This document shows positions 14,178 through 22,607 of a stretch of 36,222 nucleotides of DNA, piece after piece (positions within the stretch are counted from its first letter, which is position 1; each line of letters begins with the position of its first letter). The stretch is from Brevibacterium mcbrellneri ATCC 49030 (GTDB lineage Bacteria > Actinomycetota > Actinomycetes > Actinomycetales > Brevibacteriaceae). The DNA is taken from contig NZ_ADNU01000065.1 in the NCBI RefSeq assembly GCF_000178455.1, positions 1 through 36,222 of the forward strand, in the 5' to 3' direction. The notes beneath the pieces were generated by a model. It ran no database searches. It was not told where the DNA came from and saw nothing but the letters and a program-made list of their open reading frames with translations. A program made the position numbers and the translations under genes.

Positions 14178-15176
14178 TTAGCCCATGAACTCCCAGTGCC
14201 ACGGCTCCGGCAATGACCCGCCTTGGCGTGCCCAGCCAGGGTGATCCCACCCGTACTTAGGGCCGTTCGCACGCAACCACCGGTGCTCCGCTGTACCAAA
14301 GCGGTTGATACCTCCGCCGAGGTCCACGGCAAGTCCCCACCCGTGATTCGATCTGCCCGGAGTGGCAGCCATCCTGCCTTTGCGTTTCTTCAAGATCACC
14401 TGCTGCTCATATGTGCGGTATGAGTCAGTGACCGAAATTGGCCGGCCGAACTGGGCCTTGAACGCAGCCGATAACTCATCGAAGGCCCGTGCTGCGTCAC
14501 ATCTGAGCATGTGCCCAGGCGCAGACTTCACAGCGCACATCGCGACTGAGGGGATTCGCCCGTTTTGATGCCCACCCCACGGACCTGCGCCTTTACCCTT
14601 GCCCTTATAGCTCGGCTGCTGGTCGACTGCCAAGGGCTTGGGTGCTTGTGCCTCTGGCAAAAGGATCGATGCGCCTGAAGAAAAGAAATTCACCGGGTTG
14701 AGGTAATCCTTCGCCCGGTCCTTGCGCCATACACCCACATGTACACACCCTTGCGGGCAGTGAGACGGTGAGGACACCTTAGCCATGTGCATCCCGGGAG
14801 TTATCTCATCGCCCTTCTTCAACTCGCTGTCCACCGACTCATAACTCACCACATAGTTACCCACCTCGACACTCATCACGGGTTTCCCGGCAACCACTCC
14901 CACGAACCGCACCACGCCAAAACCTGGGGCACGCACGGGCTCACCGGGCAGCGCCAGGACATCGACACCTCGGTGCCCGGACTGCCAATTCTTGTCCGGC
15001 TTATCGAAACCACGGATCACTTCAAACCCTGGCACCGGAGTCATCCACGTGCCGGACGCTTCATCTGAGTGCTCACCGGGTGCCGCATACACCACGGAGT
15101 CTGGAACATATGTGGCGCTCATCAGCGTCAGTGCTAATACGAGCCACGAAACTGTAGTCAAAATTCGAGAAATCAT
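14178..15176 (-). CDS. Exported two-domain peptidoglycan peptidase: M23 (LytM-like) plus M15 (VanY-like)
   Basis: 332 residues with a signal peptide (hydrophobic WLVLALTLMSATYV, cleavage probably near VYAAPG). Residues 50-155 form an M23 domain: GHRGVD gives His68 and Asp72, and CVHVGV gives His146, but the first His of the usual HxH is Cys144. After a Lys/Gly linker, residues 205-332 form an M15 D-Ala-D-Ala carboxypeptidase-like domain with SNHGWGLAVD (His278, Asp285) and EPWHWEF (Glu324, His327), a complete metal and catalytic set. The M23 part is probably inactive or a binding module; the M15 part should cut the peptide stem. An M23 gene before rpsB is usual in actinobacteria; the added M15 domain is not. 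Confidence 0.85.
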   Translation of the reverse strand: MISRILTTVSWLVLALTLMSATYVPDSVVYAAPGEHSDEASGTWMTPVPGFEVIRGFDKPDKNWQSGHRGVDVLALPGEPVRAPGFGVVRFVGVVAGKPVMSVEVGNYVVSYESVDSELKKGDEITPGMHMAKVSSPSHCPQGCVHVGVWRKDRAKDYLNPVNFFSSGASILLPEAQAPKPLAVDQQPSYKGKGKGAGPWGGHQNGRIPSVAMCAVKSAPGHMLRCDAARAFDELSAAFKAQFGRPISVTDSYRTYEQQVILKKRKGRMAATPGRSNHGWGLAVDLGGGINRFGTAEHRWLRANGPKYGWDHPGWARQGGSLPEPWHWEFMG

Positions 15177-15557
15177 GTACTCATCGCACTACGTGAAAAC
15201 CGCTGATAAAAGACCCGAACCCTAGCTTGTGGAAACCGCGAAATCTTCCACACGCTTCATGCCACGAGAACGAAAAACAATCCACACGAGCTGTGCCTCA
15301 AGTAACTATTTGGCTACTCGCGCGTGACCTGCATAAAATAGGGCCAGCAGGAGTGTCAGAACTCTTGACTACGCGTGTCCGACACACGAGCGGTGCCTCA
15401 GGTGCGTTTTATCCACACATATTCCTCCAGCAGGACACGTGGGTGAAGCGTGGGCTCCCGCCACGGATACCAGGAACAAACCGAAATCCGCGCAGGGTCA
15501 ACCCAGTTGGAACCTGCGCCCGAACGCGCGTAAGCGCCATGAAAGGAGGGCGTCGGC
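15177..15557 (+). promoter_or_regulatory. Divergent promoter region and rpsB leader
   Basis: A good promoter for rpsB is TTGGCT (15310-15315), 18 bases, TAAAAT (15334-15339), giving a leader of over 200 bases. The leader contains a GTGTC-c-GACAC palindrome near 15375 and a hairpin with perfect 7-base arms GCGCAGG/CCTGCGC (15490-15496 and 15513-15519) about 40 bases before the start. AAAGGAGGG lies at 15542-15550. A long structured leader fits autoregulation by S2, as known in other bacteria; that role here is inference. No protein gene is seen. Confidence 0.55.
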
Positions 15558-16499
15558 ATGGCCGTCGTCACCACTCGCCAGTTGCTCGACTCCGGTGTTC
15601 ACTTTGGTCACCAGACTCGTCGCTGGAACCCCAAGATGAAGCGTTTCATTTTCACGGAACGCAACGGCATCTACATCATTGACCTGCAGCAGACGCTGGG
15701 CTACATCGACACCGCATTCGAGTTCATCAAAGAAACCGTTGCGCACGGCGGATCGATCATGTTCGTCGGAACCAAGAAGCAGGCCCAGGAAGCTATTGCC
15801 GAACAGGCGCAGCGCGTTGGTCAGCCATTTGTGAACCAGCGCTGGTTGGGCGGTATGCTCACCAACTTCCAGACCATCTCCGGTCGTCTGCGCCGTCTGA
15901 AGGAACTCGAAGAAATCGACTTCGACGACGTAGCTGGTTCAGGTCACACCAAGAAGGAACTGCTCATCCTGTCGCGCGAAAAGGAAAAGCTTGAGCGCAC
16001 CCTGGGCGGTATCCGTGACATGCAGCGCACCCCTTCAGCTGTGTGGATCGTCGACACCAAGAAGGAACACCTGGCTGTTGACGAAGCTAAGAAGCTGGGT
16101 ATCCCAATCGTGGGTATCCTCGACACCAACTGCGACCCTGACGAAGTTGACTACCCAATCCCAGGTAACGACGACTCGATTCGCTCCGTAGCCCTTCTGA
16201 CCCGCGTCGTTGCAGACGCAGTTGCCGAAGGTCTGCTCAAGCGCCACTCGTCTGACGAAGGCGAAAAGAACGTTTCCGCTGTTGACGTTGAACCAATGCC
16301 AGAGTGGGAGCGCGAACTCCTCGAAGGTAAGGGTGGGGACGACGCTAAGGCTGACGAAGCCAAGGCAGAAGAAACCAAGGAAGCCAAGGACGAAACCAAG
16401 GTTGCCGACGCTCAGGAAGAACCCAAAGCTGAAGCAGCTCAGGCAGAATCCAAGGAAGAAGCCGCCGCTGACGCCGACAACAAGTCGACTGAAGCCTGA
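15558..16499 (+). CDS. rpsB: 30S ribosomal protein S2
   Basis: 313 residues. The conserved S2 core occupies about residues 1-255, with the opening [19 protein letters not shown], the FVGTKKQAQ segment and [14 protein letters not shown] further tail of about 60 residues is made almost only of Ala, Glu, Asp and Lys ([16 protein letters not shown] and similar), longer than in most S2 proteins. S2 binds late to the 30S head and is needed for S1 or mRNA docking. Ribosome site AAAGGAGGG precedes the ATG. It forms the usual operon with tsf, 54 bases downstream. Highly biased codon use indicates strong expression. Confidence 0.98.
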   Translation: MAVVTTRQLLDSGVHFGHQTRRWNPKMKRFIFTERNGIYIIDLQQTLGYIDTAFEFIKETVAHGGSIMFVGTKKQAQEAIAEQAQRVGQPFVNQRWLGGMLTNFQTISGRLRRLKELEEIDFDDVAGSGHTKKELLILSREKEKLERTLGGIRDMQRTPSAVWIVDTKKEHLAVDEAKKLGIPIVGILDTNCDPDEVDYPIPGNDDSIRSVALLTRVVADAVAEGLLKRHSSDEGEKNVSAVDVEPMPEWERELLEGKGGDDAKADEAKAEETKEAKDETKVADAQEEPKAEAAQAESKEEAAADADNKSTEA

Positions 16500-16553
16500 C
16501 ACGTTAGTGCTGTAACCCTAAGCACATAAATCCTCTCGATTCTAGGAGATCAC

Positions 16554-17381
16554 ATGGCAAACTACACCGCCGCTGACATCAAGGCTCTGCGCGAAAAGAC
16601 CGGTGCAGGCATGATGGACGTGAAGAAGGCTCTTGACGAAGCTCAGGGCGACCAGGCTAAGGCTATTGAAATCCTGCGCGTTAAAGGCCTCAAGGGTGCC
16701 ACCAAGCGCGAAGGACGTTCCACCTCGGACGGTCTTGTTGCTATCAAGACCGACGGTGGCGTCGGAACCATGATCGAAATCAACTCCGAAACCGACTTCG
16801 TTGCTAAGTCTGACAAGTTCATCAGCCTGGCTGATGAAATTCTGGAACTGGCAGTTGCGAACAACGCTTCGGACGCTGAAGAGTTCAAGAACGTGGAAAT
16901 TGACGGCAAGCCTGTCTCCCAGATCATCACCGAAGGTGGTGCCTCCCTGGGTGAAAAAGTTGACCTCAAGAAGGTTGTACGCCTCGAAGGTGCCAAGCTC
17001 GCTTCCTACCTGCACCGCACCAACAAGGACCTGCCTCCGCAGGTTGGTGTGTTGCTGGCTTACGAAGGTGACAACGACCAGGCTGCACACGACGTAGCTG
17101 TGCACATTGCTGCTCTTGCACCTAAGTACTTCAGCCGCGATGACGTCCCCGCTGACCTGGTTGAAAAGGAGCGCGAAATCGCTCTGGAAACCGCAAAGAA
17201 CGAAGGCAAGCCAGAAGCTGCTCTGCCAAAGATCGTTGAAGGTCGCGTGAACGGATTCTTCAAGGAAAACGTTCTGCTGGACCAGGGTTTTGCCAAGGAG
17301 CCAAAGAAGTCGGTTCAGTCCGTTCTGGACGAAGCTGGCATCAAGGCAACCGGTTTCGCTCGCGTGCGTGTGGGATCCTAA
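16554..17381 (+). CDS. tsf: Elongation factor Ts
   Basis: 275 residues of normal length. The N-terminal UBA-like domain starts MANYTAADIKALREKTGAGM, followed by MDVKKALDEA; the signature NSETDFVAKSDKF, which inserts into EF-Tu and displaces Mg2+ to release GDP, is at about residues 76-88; the dimerisation part follows with DVAVHIAALAPKY. AGGAG precedes the ATG at 16554. It shares the rpsB transcript, which is closed by a very strong hairpin at 17396-17437. Confidence 0.98.
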   Translation: MANYTAADIKALREKTGAGMMDVKKALDEAQGDQAKAIEILRVKGLKGATKREGRSTSDGLVAIKTDGGVGTMIEINSETDFVAKSDKFISLADEILELAVANNASDAEEFKNVEIDGKPVSQIITEGGASLGEKVDLKKVVRLEGAKLASYLHRTNKDLPPQVGVLLAYEGDNDQAAHDVAVHIAALAPKYFSRDDVPADLVEKEREIALETAKNEGKPEAALPKIVEGRVNGFFKENVLLDQGFAKEPKKSVQSVLDEAGIKATGFARVRVGS

Positions 17382-17395
17382 TCTAAGCGCTAGCT

Positions 17396-17437
17396 AACAC
17401 AACGTGCCACCACATTTTTGTGGTGGCACGTTGTGTT
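17396..17437 (+). terminator. Strong intrinsic terminator after tsf
   Basis: The stem is a perfect 19-base inverted repeat (17396-17414 with 17419-17437) closed by a TTTT loop. The right arm ends in GTGTTTTG, so the U-tract is short. It sits 14 bases after the tsf stop and separates the rpsB-tsf transcript from the peroxiredoxin gene. Confidence 0.9.
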
Positions 17438-17595
17438 TTGCCGGGTGCCCTGTAGGGACGTGCCACGTAGGGATGCAGCCCAGCAAGTTCACGTGGTCTT
17501 TACCCAAGCGGGGCCTGATCTTTACCGTGCTGCGAGCCGAAAGTCACACCCAGTGCGTAGCCTGAACGGAACACCCGCAATCGAAAGGACCAACG

Positions 17596-18228
17596 ATGAC
17601 CCTCATGCTCGGTGACGTAGCCCCTGATTTCACCACCGAAACCTCGGCCGGTGAAATCTCCTTCCACGACTGGGTTGGTGACAGCTGGGTGGTGTTCTTC
17701 TCGCACCCCGCAGACTTCACCCCCGTGTGCACCACCGAACTGGGTCGCGTTGCGCAACTGAGCGAGGAATGGGCAAAGCGTGGCGTTAAGCCAATCGCCC
17801 TGTCCGTGGACTCCAATGAAGAACACATCAGCTGGATCCCGGACATCAACTCCTACAACAACACCACCGTGGAGTACCCCATCATTGCGGACCCAGACAA
17901 GACGGTCGCCGAACTTTACGACATGATCCACCCCAACGAAGGGGACACGTCGTCCGTGCGTTCGGTGTTCGTTATTGACCCGTTCAAGAAGATCCGCCTG
18001 ACCATGACCTACCCCAAGTCAACCGGGCGTAACTTCGACGAAATCCTGCGCGTGATTGACGCCCTCCAAACTGCTGACCGTGCTGAAGTCGCCACCCCAG
18101 TTGACTGGAAAGACGGCGACAAAATCATCGTCCCAACAGGCATCACAACCGCTGAGGCCCGCGAACGTTTTGACGATGTCGAAGAGGCCTTCCCTTATCT
18201 GCGCACGGCTCGGATCCGCGAAAACTAG
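17596..18228 (+). CDS. Peroxiredoxin, 1-Cys Prx6 type
   Basis: 210 residues. The peroxidatic Cys45 lies in the signature ADFTPVCTTELG, and the C-terminal extension (PVDWKDGDKIIVP to the end) is that of the Prx6/AhpC-TSA 1-Cys group; no resolving cysteine is seen, since Cys45 is the only one. It reduces H2O2 and organic or lipid peroxides in the cytoplasm with an external thiol donor. GAAAGGA lies 8-10 bases before the ATG. It stands alone between the tsf terminator and pyrH, a place where tsf and pyrH are normally adjacent, so it is a lineage-specific insertion or relocation with its own promoter in the 158-base gap. Confidence 0.93.
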   Translation: MTLMLGDVAPDFTTETSAGEISFHDWVGDSWVVFFSHPADFTPVCTTELGRVAQLSEEWAKRGVKPIALSVDSNEEHISWIPDINSYNNTTVEYPIIADPDKTVAELYDMIHPNEGDTSSVRSVFVIDPFKKIRLTMTYPKSTGRNFDEILRVIDALQTADRAEVATPVDWKDGDKIIVPTGITTAEARERFDDVEEAFPYLRTARIREN

Positions 18229-18311
18229 AACGACCTCGGCGGCGCTTACACAAAGACCGCTGGCGAACGTTAGTATTAGAGGTGGCCCGCAAGTTCTGAC
18301 GTGAGGATCCC

Positions 18312-19064
18312 ATGGAATCGCCTGTTCATTTTTCTAGCCACGCAATGCATCCGGTTCGTACTGATCGCAGGCGAGTGCTTCTGAAACTGTCAGGTGAAGT
18401 TTTCGGTGGGGGATCCGTCGGGGTGAACCCGGATATAGTTGCCTCAATCGCTAAGCAAATTGTGCCCACCGTGCCCGAGGTGGAAATCAGTATCGTCGTA
18501 GGTGGCGGCAATTTCTTCCGCGGGGCGGAACTGCAGCAACGTGGAATGGACCGTACTCGTGCGGACTACATGGGCATGCTGGGCACTGTGATGAACTGCC
18601 TTGCTCTGCAGGACTTCTTGGAACAGCAGGGCTTGGATACGCGCGTCCAGACCGCGATCCCTATGAGCCAGGTGGCTGAGTCGTACATTCCACGTCGCGC
18701 CATGCGACACATGGAAAAAGACCGCGTGGTGATTTTTGGCGCGGGTGCTGGACTGCCGTTTTTCTCAACCGACACCGTGGCGGCACAGCGCGCACTCGAG
18801 ATTCACGCCGACGAAGTTCTTATCGCCAAAAACGGCGTGGACGGCGTGTACACCGCGGACCCAAAGAAGGACCCGTCGGCAACCAAACTCGACCACATCA
18901 CGTTCCAAGACGCACTGACCCGAGGTCTCAAGGTCGTTGACGCGACCGCGTTCAGCTTGTGCATGGACAACGCCCTTCCCATGCGTGTGTTTGGCATGGA
19001 AGGCGACGGGAATTTGCGCCGGGCGATCATGGGTGAAGATATCGGCACGGTCGTCAGCGCTTAA
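18312..19064 (+). CDS. pyrH: UMP kinase
   Basis: 250 residues. The amino-acid-kinase fold is marked by [14 protein letters not shown] (phosphate-binding Lys and Gly), [14 protein letters not shown], and [14 protein letters not shown] near the nucleotide site. It phosphorylates UMP to UDP with ATP and is usually hexameric, activated by GTP and inhibited by UTP. The 20 residues before RRVLLKLSG are less conserved. The ATG at 18312 has GAGGAT upstream, and the TAGTAT at 18272-18277 may be the -10 of its promoter. It is followed after 75 bases by frr, as in most bacteria. Confidence 0.97.
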   Translation: MESPVHFSSHAMHPVRTDRRRVLLKLSGEVFGGGSVGVNPDIVASIAKQIVPTVPEVEISIVVGGGNFFRGAELQQRGMDRTRADYMGMLGTVMNCLALQDFLEQQGLDTRVQTAIPMSQVAESYIPRRAMRHMEKDRVVIFGAGAGLPFFSTDTVAAQRALEIHADEVLIAKNGVDGVYTADPKKDPSATKLDHITFQDALTRGLKVVDATAFSLCMDNALPMRVFGMEGDGNLRRAIMGEDIGTVVSA

Positions 19065-19139
19065 AGCAGGTCAGCGCTTAACGCGAGCCGCCCCGATTCG
19101 CCCAGGTAGGATTAGACATAACGTCCCAAGGAGAAGACA

Positions 19140-19697
19140 GTGATCAACGGAATTCTTAAAGAAGCCAGCGCCAAAATGGACGGTGCTATCGAAGCCACCC
19201 AGTCCGCTTTCGGCAACGTGCGTACCGGCCGTGCGAACCCCGGCCTGTTTGCCAACATTCCCGTGGAGTACTACGGAACTCCCACACCTATGCAGCAGCT
19301 GGCCTCGTTCCAGGTGCCTGAAGCGCGCACCATTCTCATCACCCCATATGACCGAGGTGCTCTGACAGACATCGAGAACGCCCTGCGTAACTCCGACATC
19401 GGTGCCAACCCCGCTAACGACGGAAACGTTATCCGCGTGACTCTCCCGGAACTCACCGAAGAGCGCCGTAAGGAGTACGTCAAGATCGTTAAGGGTGACG
19501 CTGAAGAGGGTCGCATCTCAGTACGCAACGTGCGCCGTAAGGCCAAAGAGCAGCTGGAACGCATCCAGAAGGACGGCGAAGCTGGAGAAGACGAAGTCAA
19601 GCACGCTCTTGGTGAACTCGACGAAATCACCAAGAAGAAGGTTGACGAAATCGACTCGCTTCTGGCCGCTAAAGAAAAAGAGCTGCTTGAAGTCTGA
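19140..19697 (+). CDS. frr: Ribosome recycling factor
   Basis: 185 residues, exactly family length. Three-helix-bundle and beta-barrel parts are recognised from GNVRTGRANPGLF, the beta domain with VPEARTILITPYD, and LTEERRKEYVKIVKGDAEEGRISVRNVRRKA. With EF-G it splits post-termination ribosomes. The GTG start at 19140 follows AAGGAGAAG. A 12-base perfect hairpin lies shortly after the stop, between frr and cdsA. Confidence 0.98.
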   Translation: MINGILKEASAKMDGAIEATQSAFGNVRTGRANPGLFANIPVEYYGTPTPMQQLASFQVPEARTILITPYDRGALTDIENALRNSDIGANPANDGNVIRVTLPELTEERRKEYVKIVKGDAEEGRISVRNVRRKAKEQLERIQKDGEAGEDEVKHALGELDEITKKKVDEIDSLLAAKEKELLEV

Positions 19698-19715
19698 TTT
19701 GTCGTCCTACGACGA

Positions 19716-19742
19716 GCGCCAGTCGAACGCTTCGACTGGCGC
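19716..19742 (+). terminator. Perfect hairpin between frr and cdsA
   Basis: 12-base arms (GCGCCAGTCGAA / TTCGACTGGCGC) close on a CGC loop, ending 7 bases before the cdsA ATG. There is no T-run after it, so it is either a weak terminator, an attenuator or an mRNA-processing or stability element. If cdsA begins at the upstream TTG (19699) the hairpin lies inside its coding sequence. Confidence 0.6.
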
Positions 19743-19749
19743 ATCTTCA

Positions 19750-20655
19750 ATGTCCCAAAACACTGAAGCAACGCGGCAGGCAAACCCGCAGGGGGCTGAA
19801 CCCAACCCGCAGGCACCCCAACCGCCTAAACAGGACTACGGACGCGCCGGACGTAACCTGCCTGCGGCTATCGCAGTTGGCCTGGTGTTGGGCGGTGCTG
19901 TTCTTGCCAGCCTGGTATTCATCCCTGAGCTGTTTTTGATTGTGGCGCTGGTCGGTGTCATGGCAGCGACGTGGGAACTGTCCAATGCGCTGAGCCGGTC
20001 CGGTTCTAAAGTGGCGCGTGTGCCCACCATGATTTCGGCCGGAACCATGATTCTTGCCGCCTACTTCTTGGGGCGTGAAGCACTCTGGGTGGCGTTCAGT
20101 TTAGGGTGCGGGTTCATCCTCATCTACAACCAGATTCGCCGTCACCGACTCAATCCGGTGAAAGATGTGTGCTTGAGCATCTTCGCCCTCACGTATGTGG
20201 GACTCATGGGTTCTTTTATCGCCTACATGCTGTCCTTCCCCATGGGCAACATGCTGGTAATCACCTTCCTTGCCATGGTGGTTGCTAGTGACACGGGCGG
20301 TTACACCTTTGGTGTTCTGTGGGGCAAACACCCCATTGCGCCAAGCATTTCGCCTAAGAAGTCATGGGAAGGGTTCGCTGGTTCGGCACTGTTCTCCACT
20401 GTTGTGGGCATCTGCATGGTGGTGCTGGCGTTCGGTGCTCCGTGGTGGACCGGACTTGTTTTAGGAATCGTTATCCCCGCTTTCGCCACGCTGGGCGACT
20501 TCTCCGAATCCATGATCAAACGTGACCTTGGCCTGAAAGACATGGGCACCCTGCTACCGGGGCACGGGGGAGTCATGGACCGACTGGACTCGATCCTTCC
20601 CACCGCGCCCGTGGCCCTTGCCCTGTTTCACTTCATGCCGGGCCTCGTTCTCTAA
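19750..20655 (+). CDS. cdsA: Phosphatidate cytidylyltransferase (CDP-diglyceride synthase)
   Basis: About 301 residues. A polar proline- and glutamine-rich head (residues 1-40) precedes about eight membrane helices. The family signature is complete near the C-terminus: GDFSESMIKRDLGLKDMG, then PGHGGVMDRLDS, which hold the Mg-binding aspartates. It makes CDP-diacylglycerol from phosphatidic acid and CTP at the membrane. The start is uncertain: the ATG at 19750 has no ribosome site because a hairpin precedes it, while a TTG at 19699, two bases after the frr stop, would add 17 residues and allow coupling to frr. Confidence 0.95.
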   Translation: MSQNTEATRQANPQGAEPNPQAPQPPKQDYGRAGRNLPAAIAVGLVLGGAVLASLVFIPELFLIVALVGVMAATWELSNALSRSGSKVARVPTMISAGTMILAAYFLGREALWVAFSLGCGFILIYNQIRRHRLNPVKDVCLSIFALTYVGLMGSFIAYMLSFPMGNMLVITFLAMVVASDTGGYTFGVLWGKHPIAPSISPKKSWEGFAGSALFSTVVGICMVVLAFGAPWWTGLVLGIVIPAFATLGDFSESMIKRDLGLKDMGTLLPGHGGVMDRLDSILPTAPVALALFHFMPGLVL

Positions 20656-20714
20656 GCAACCGCGCAACACGTGAAGTGTTTGTCTGAGCTGATTCGTGCG
20701 ATACTGGGAGGGCC

Positions 20715-22040
20715 ATGGCCCAGAATTTAACACCTCGTCAGGTACGCCCAGTTGTCGAACATGAGGACGGAACGACCTCGAAAACACCCATGCGGGACGG
20801 TCGTCCGCTCCTGAACTTCCGTTCGCCTCGGGTAAAGCAACCCCCTCAGCACTTAGCAGACCTGTCGCTTGAGGAACTGACGCAAGCTGTAAAAGACAAA
20901 GGGCTTCCCGGGTTCCGAGCTAAGCAGCTAGCCACCCACTACTACGTACACAACACCACTGACCCAGCTGACATGACAGATTTGCCGGCTGATCAGCGTG
21001 AAGAACTCGCCGCAGAGTTCTTCCCACCACTGCTCACAGAAGTGAGGCGCCTACGCACAGAAGACGGCGACACGATTAAGTTCCTGTGGCGACTTTTCGA
21101 CGGTGCCATGGTCGAATCCGTGCTCATGCGTTACCGCAACCGCATCACCTTGTGCGTGTCCTCCCAGTGTGGTTGCGGAATGAATTGCCCATTCTGTGCA
21201 ACCGGCCAACAGGGCCTCACCCGCAACATGTCAACGGCCGAAATCGTCGACCAAGTCATCCAAGCCAATCGCGTAATCGCAGCCGGTGAACTGGCCCCCA
21301 CCGCCGGGGCAACTACTAACTACCTTGGCGAAGAGGCGGCGGAAGTCGGCTCTGAAGCCGACGCCTCCGACAACTCAGCCACCTTGCAAGCCGCCGGCAC
21401 TCCCGAAACCTCCGCAACCACCTCGGCCGGGGTACACGACCGCGTGACCAACGTGGTGTTCATGGGAATGGGCGAACCACTGGCCAACTACAAGCGCGTC
21501 ATGAACGCTGTACGCCGCTTCACCACCCCCGCACCGGCCGGCCTGGGCATGTCGCCGCGCCGCATCACCGTGTCCACCGTGGGTTTGGTGCCGGGAATCA
21601 AGAAACTCGCCGCGGAAAACATCCCGGTCACCTTCGCGCTGAGCCTCCACGCACCGGATGACGACCTGCGCGACGAAATGATCCCGGTCAACACGCGGTG
21701 GAACGCAGACGAAGCGATCGACGCCGCATATGACTACTACAAAACCACCGGCCGGCGCGTGTCGATCGAATACGCGCTCATTAAGGACATGAACGACCAC
21801 GCGTGGCGTGCCGAGCTCCTGGCTAAGAAGCTCAACGCCCGAGGCCGTGGCTGGGTTCACGTGAACCCCATTCCGCTGAATCCCACGCCGGGTTCCGTGT
21901 GGACGGCTTCCGAGCCCGAGGTCGCCGCTGAGTTCGTGCGCAGGCTCGTCAAGGCGGGGGTTCCGACAACAATTCGAGACACACGCGGTAAAGACATCGA
22001 CGGCGCATGTGGTCAGCTGGCTGCTGAGGATGAGGACTAA
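20715..22040 (+). CDS. rlmN: 23S rRNA/tRNA adenine C2-methyltransferase RlmN (with internal insert)
   Basis: 441 residues, longer than the usual 350-390. The radical-SAM motif CGMNCPFC (Cys154, Cys158, Cys161) binds the 4Fe-4S cluster; [12 protein letters not shown] is the GEP motif; NPIPLNP and the [15 protein letters not shown] segment with the methyl-accepting cysteine are all present. It methylates C2 of A2503 in 23S rRNA and of A37 in some tRNAs. Between residues about 191 and 240 lies an Ala/Glu/Thr/Ser-rich insert (coding 21285-21434) that interrupts the barrel between [14 protein letters not shown] and [10 protein letters not shown]. The ATG has a GGGAGG site directly upstream. Confidence 0.96.
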   Translation: MAQNLTPRQVRPVVEHEDGTTSKTPMRDGRPLLNFRSPRVKQPPQHLADLSLEELTQAVKDKGLPGFRAKQLATHYYVHNTTDPADMTDLPADQREELAAEFFPPLLTEVRRLRTEDGDTIKFLWRLFDGAMVESVLMRYRNRITLCVSSQCGCGMNCPFCATGQQGLTRNMSTAEIVDQVIQANRVIAAGELAPTAGATTNYLGEEAAEVGSEADASDNSATLQAAGTPETSATTSAGVHDRVTNVVFMGMGEPLANYKRVMNAVRRFTTPAPAGLGMSPRRITVSTVGLVPGIKKLAAENIPVTFALSLHAPDDDLRDEMIPVNTRWNADEAIDAAYDYYKTTGRRVSIEYALIKDMNDHAWRAELLAKKLNARGRGWVHVNPIPLNPTPGSVWTASEPEVAAEFVRRLVKAGVPTTIRDTRGKDIDGACGQLAAEDED

Positions 22041-22049
22041 GGAGACGCT

Positions 22050-22607
22050 TTGGAACAGAACTTCCCCAAGATGTCAGGGTGGAAGAACGGTTATGACCCT
22101 GCTCAGGTCGACAGCTTCTTCAAGCGCGCCCGCGAAAGCTATGAGCGCGAAACTCCTCAGCCCGGTGACCTGGATGCGCGCGCGGTGCGCACGGTCGGTT
22201 TTGATTTAAAGCGTGGCGGCTACCACGTGGGGGTTGTCGACGCAGCCCTTGACCGTTTGGAGGACGCGTTCGCTAAGCGTAGCCGTGAACAGTTAATTAC
22301 CACATCTGGTGAGCAGGCCTGGGTTGATGAGCTCACCCGTGCGGCTGGCTCCCTGCGGGGGCGTTTGAGCCGTGAGCCGGGCGAGCGTTTTAACTTGGCT
22401 GAGCGTGGCACCATTGGCTACGACATTGAAGAAGTCGACAAAATGTGCGACAAGATTAACGCCTACTTCACCGATGGCTTGGCGATGAGCGTTGACGAGG
22501 TTCGTCGCGTCCTGTTTAAGATCCGCAAGGGTAAGAAGGCTTACAACGAAGACCAGGTTGATGCGTTTATTGACCGTGTTGTTGAAGTGATGGCCTCGGT
22601 TGACTGA
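22050..22607 (+). CDS. DivIVA domain-containing protein
   Basis: 185 residues. Two DivIVA/SepF-neighbourhood-type repeats are visible: GYDPAQVDSFFKRARESYE near the start and KKAYNEDQVDAFIDRVVEV at the end, each with the F/Y-x-x-x-x-VD-x-F pattern that such proteins use for membrane or partner contacts. A TTG start at 22050 follows AAGGAGA. It is not the main long coiled-coil DivIVA/Wag31, being short and lacking an extended coiled coil. Linked to rlmN (9 bases) and overlapping the next gene, it may help organise polar growth or division; the exact role is unknown. Confidence 0.75.
   Translation: MEQNFPKMSGWKNGYDPAQVDSFFKRARESYERETPQPGDLDARAVRTVGFDLKRGGYHVGVVDAALDRLEDAFAKRSREQLITTSGEQAWVDELTRAAGSLRGRLSREPGERFNLAERGTIGYDIEEVDKMCDKINAYFTDGLAMSVDEVRRVLFKIRKGKKAYNEDQVDAFIDRVVEVMASVD

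Noticed and set aside
16035..16502. 155-residue antisense frame over rpsB
   Set aside because: It is the complement of the Ala/Glu/Lys-rich S2 tail, giving Phe/Leu/Gly-rich nonsense; no ribosome site or family.
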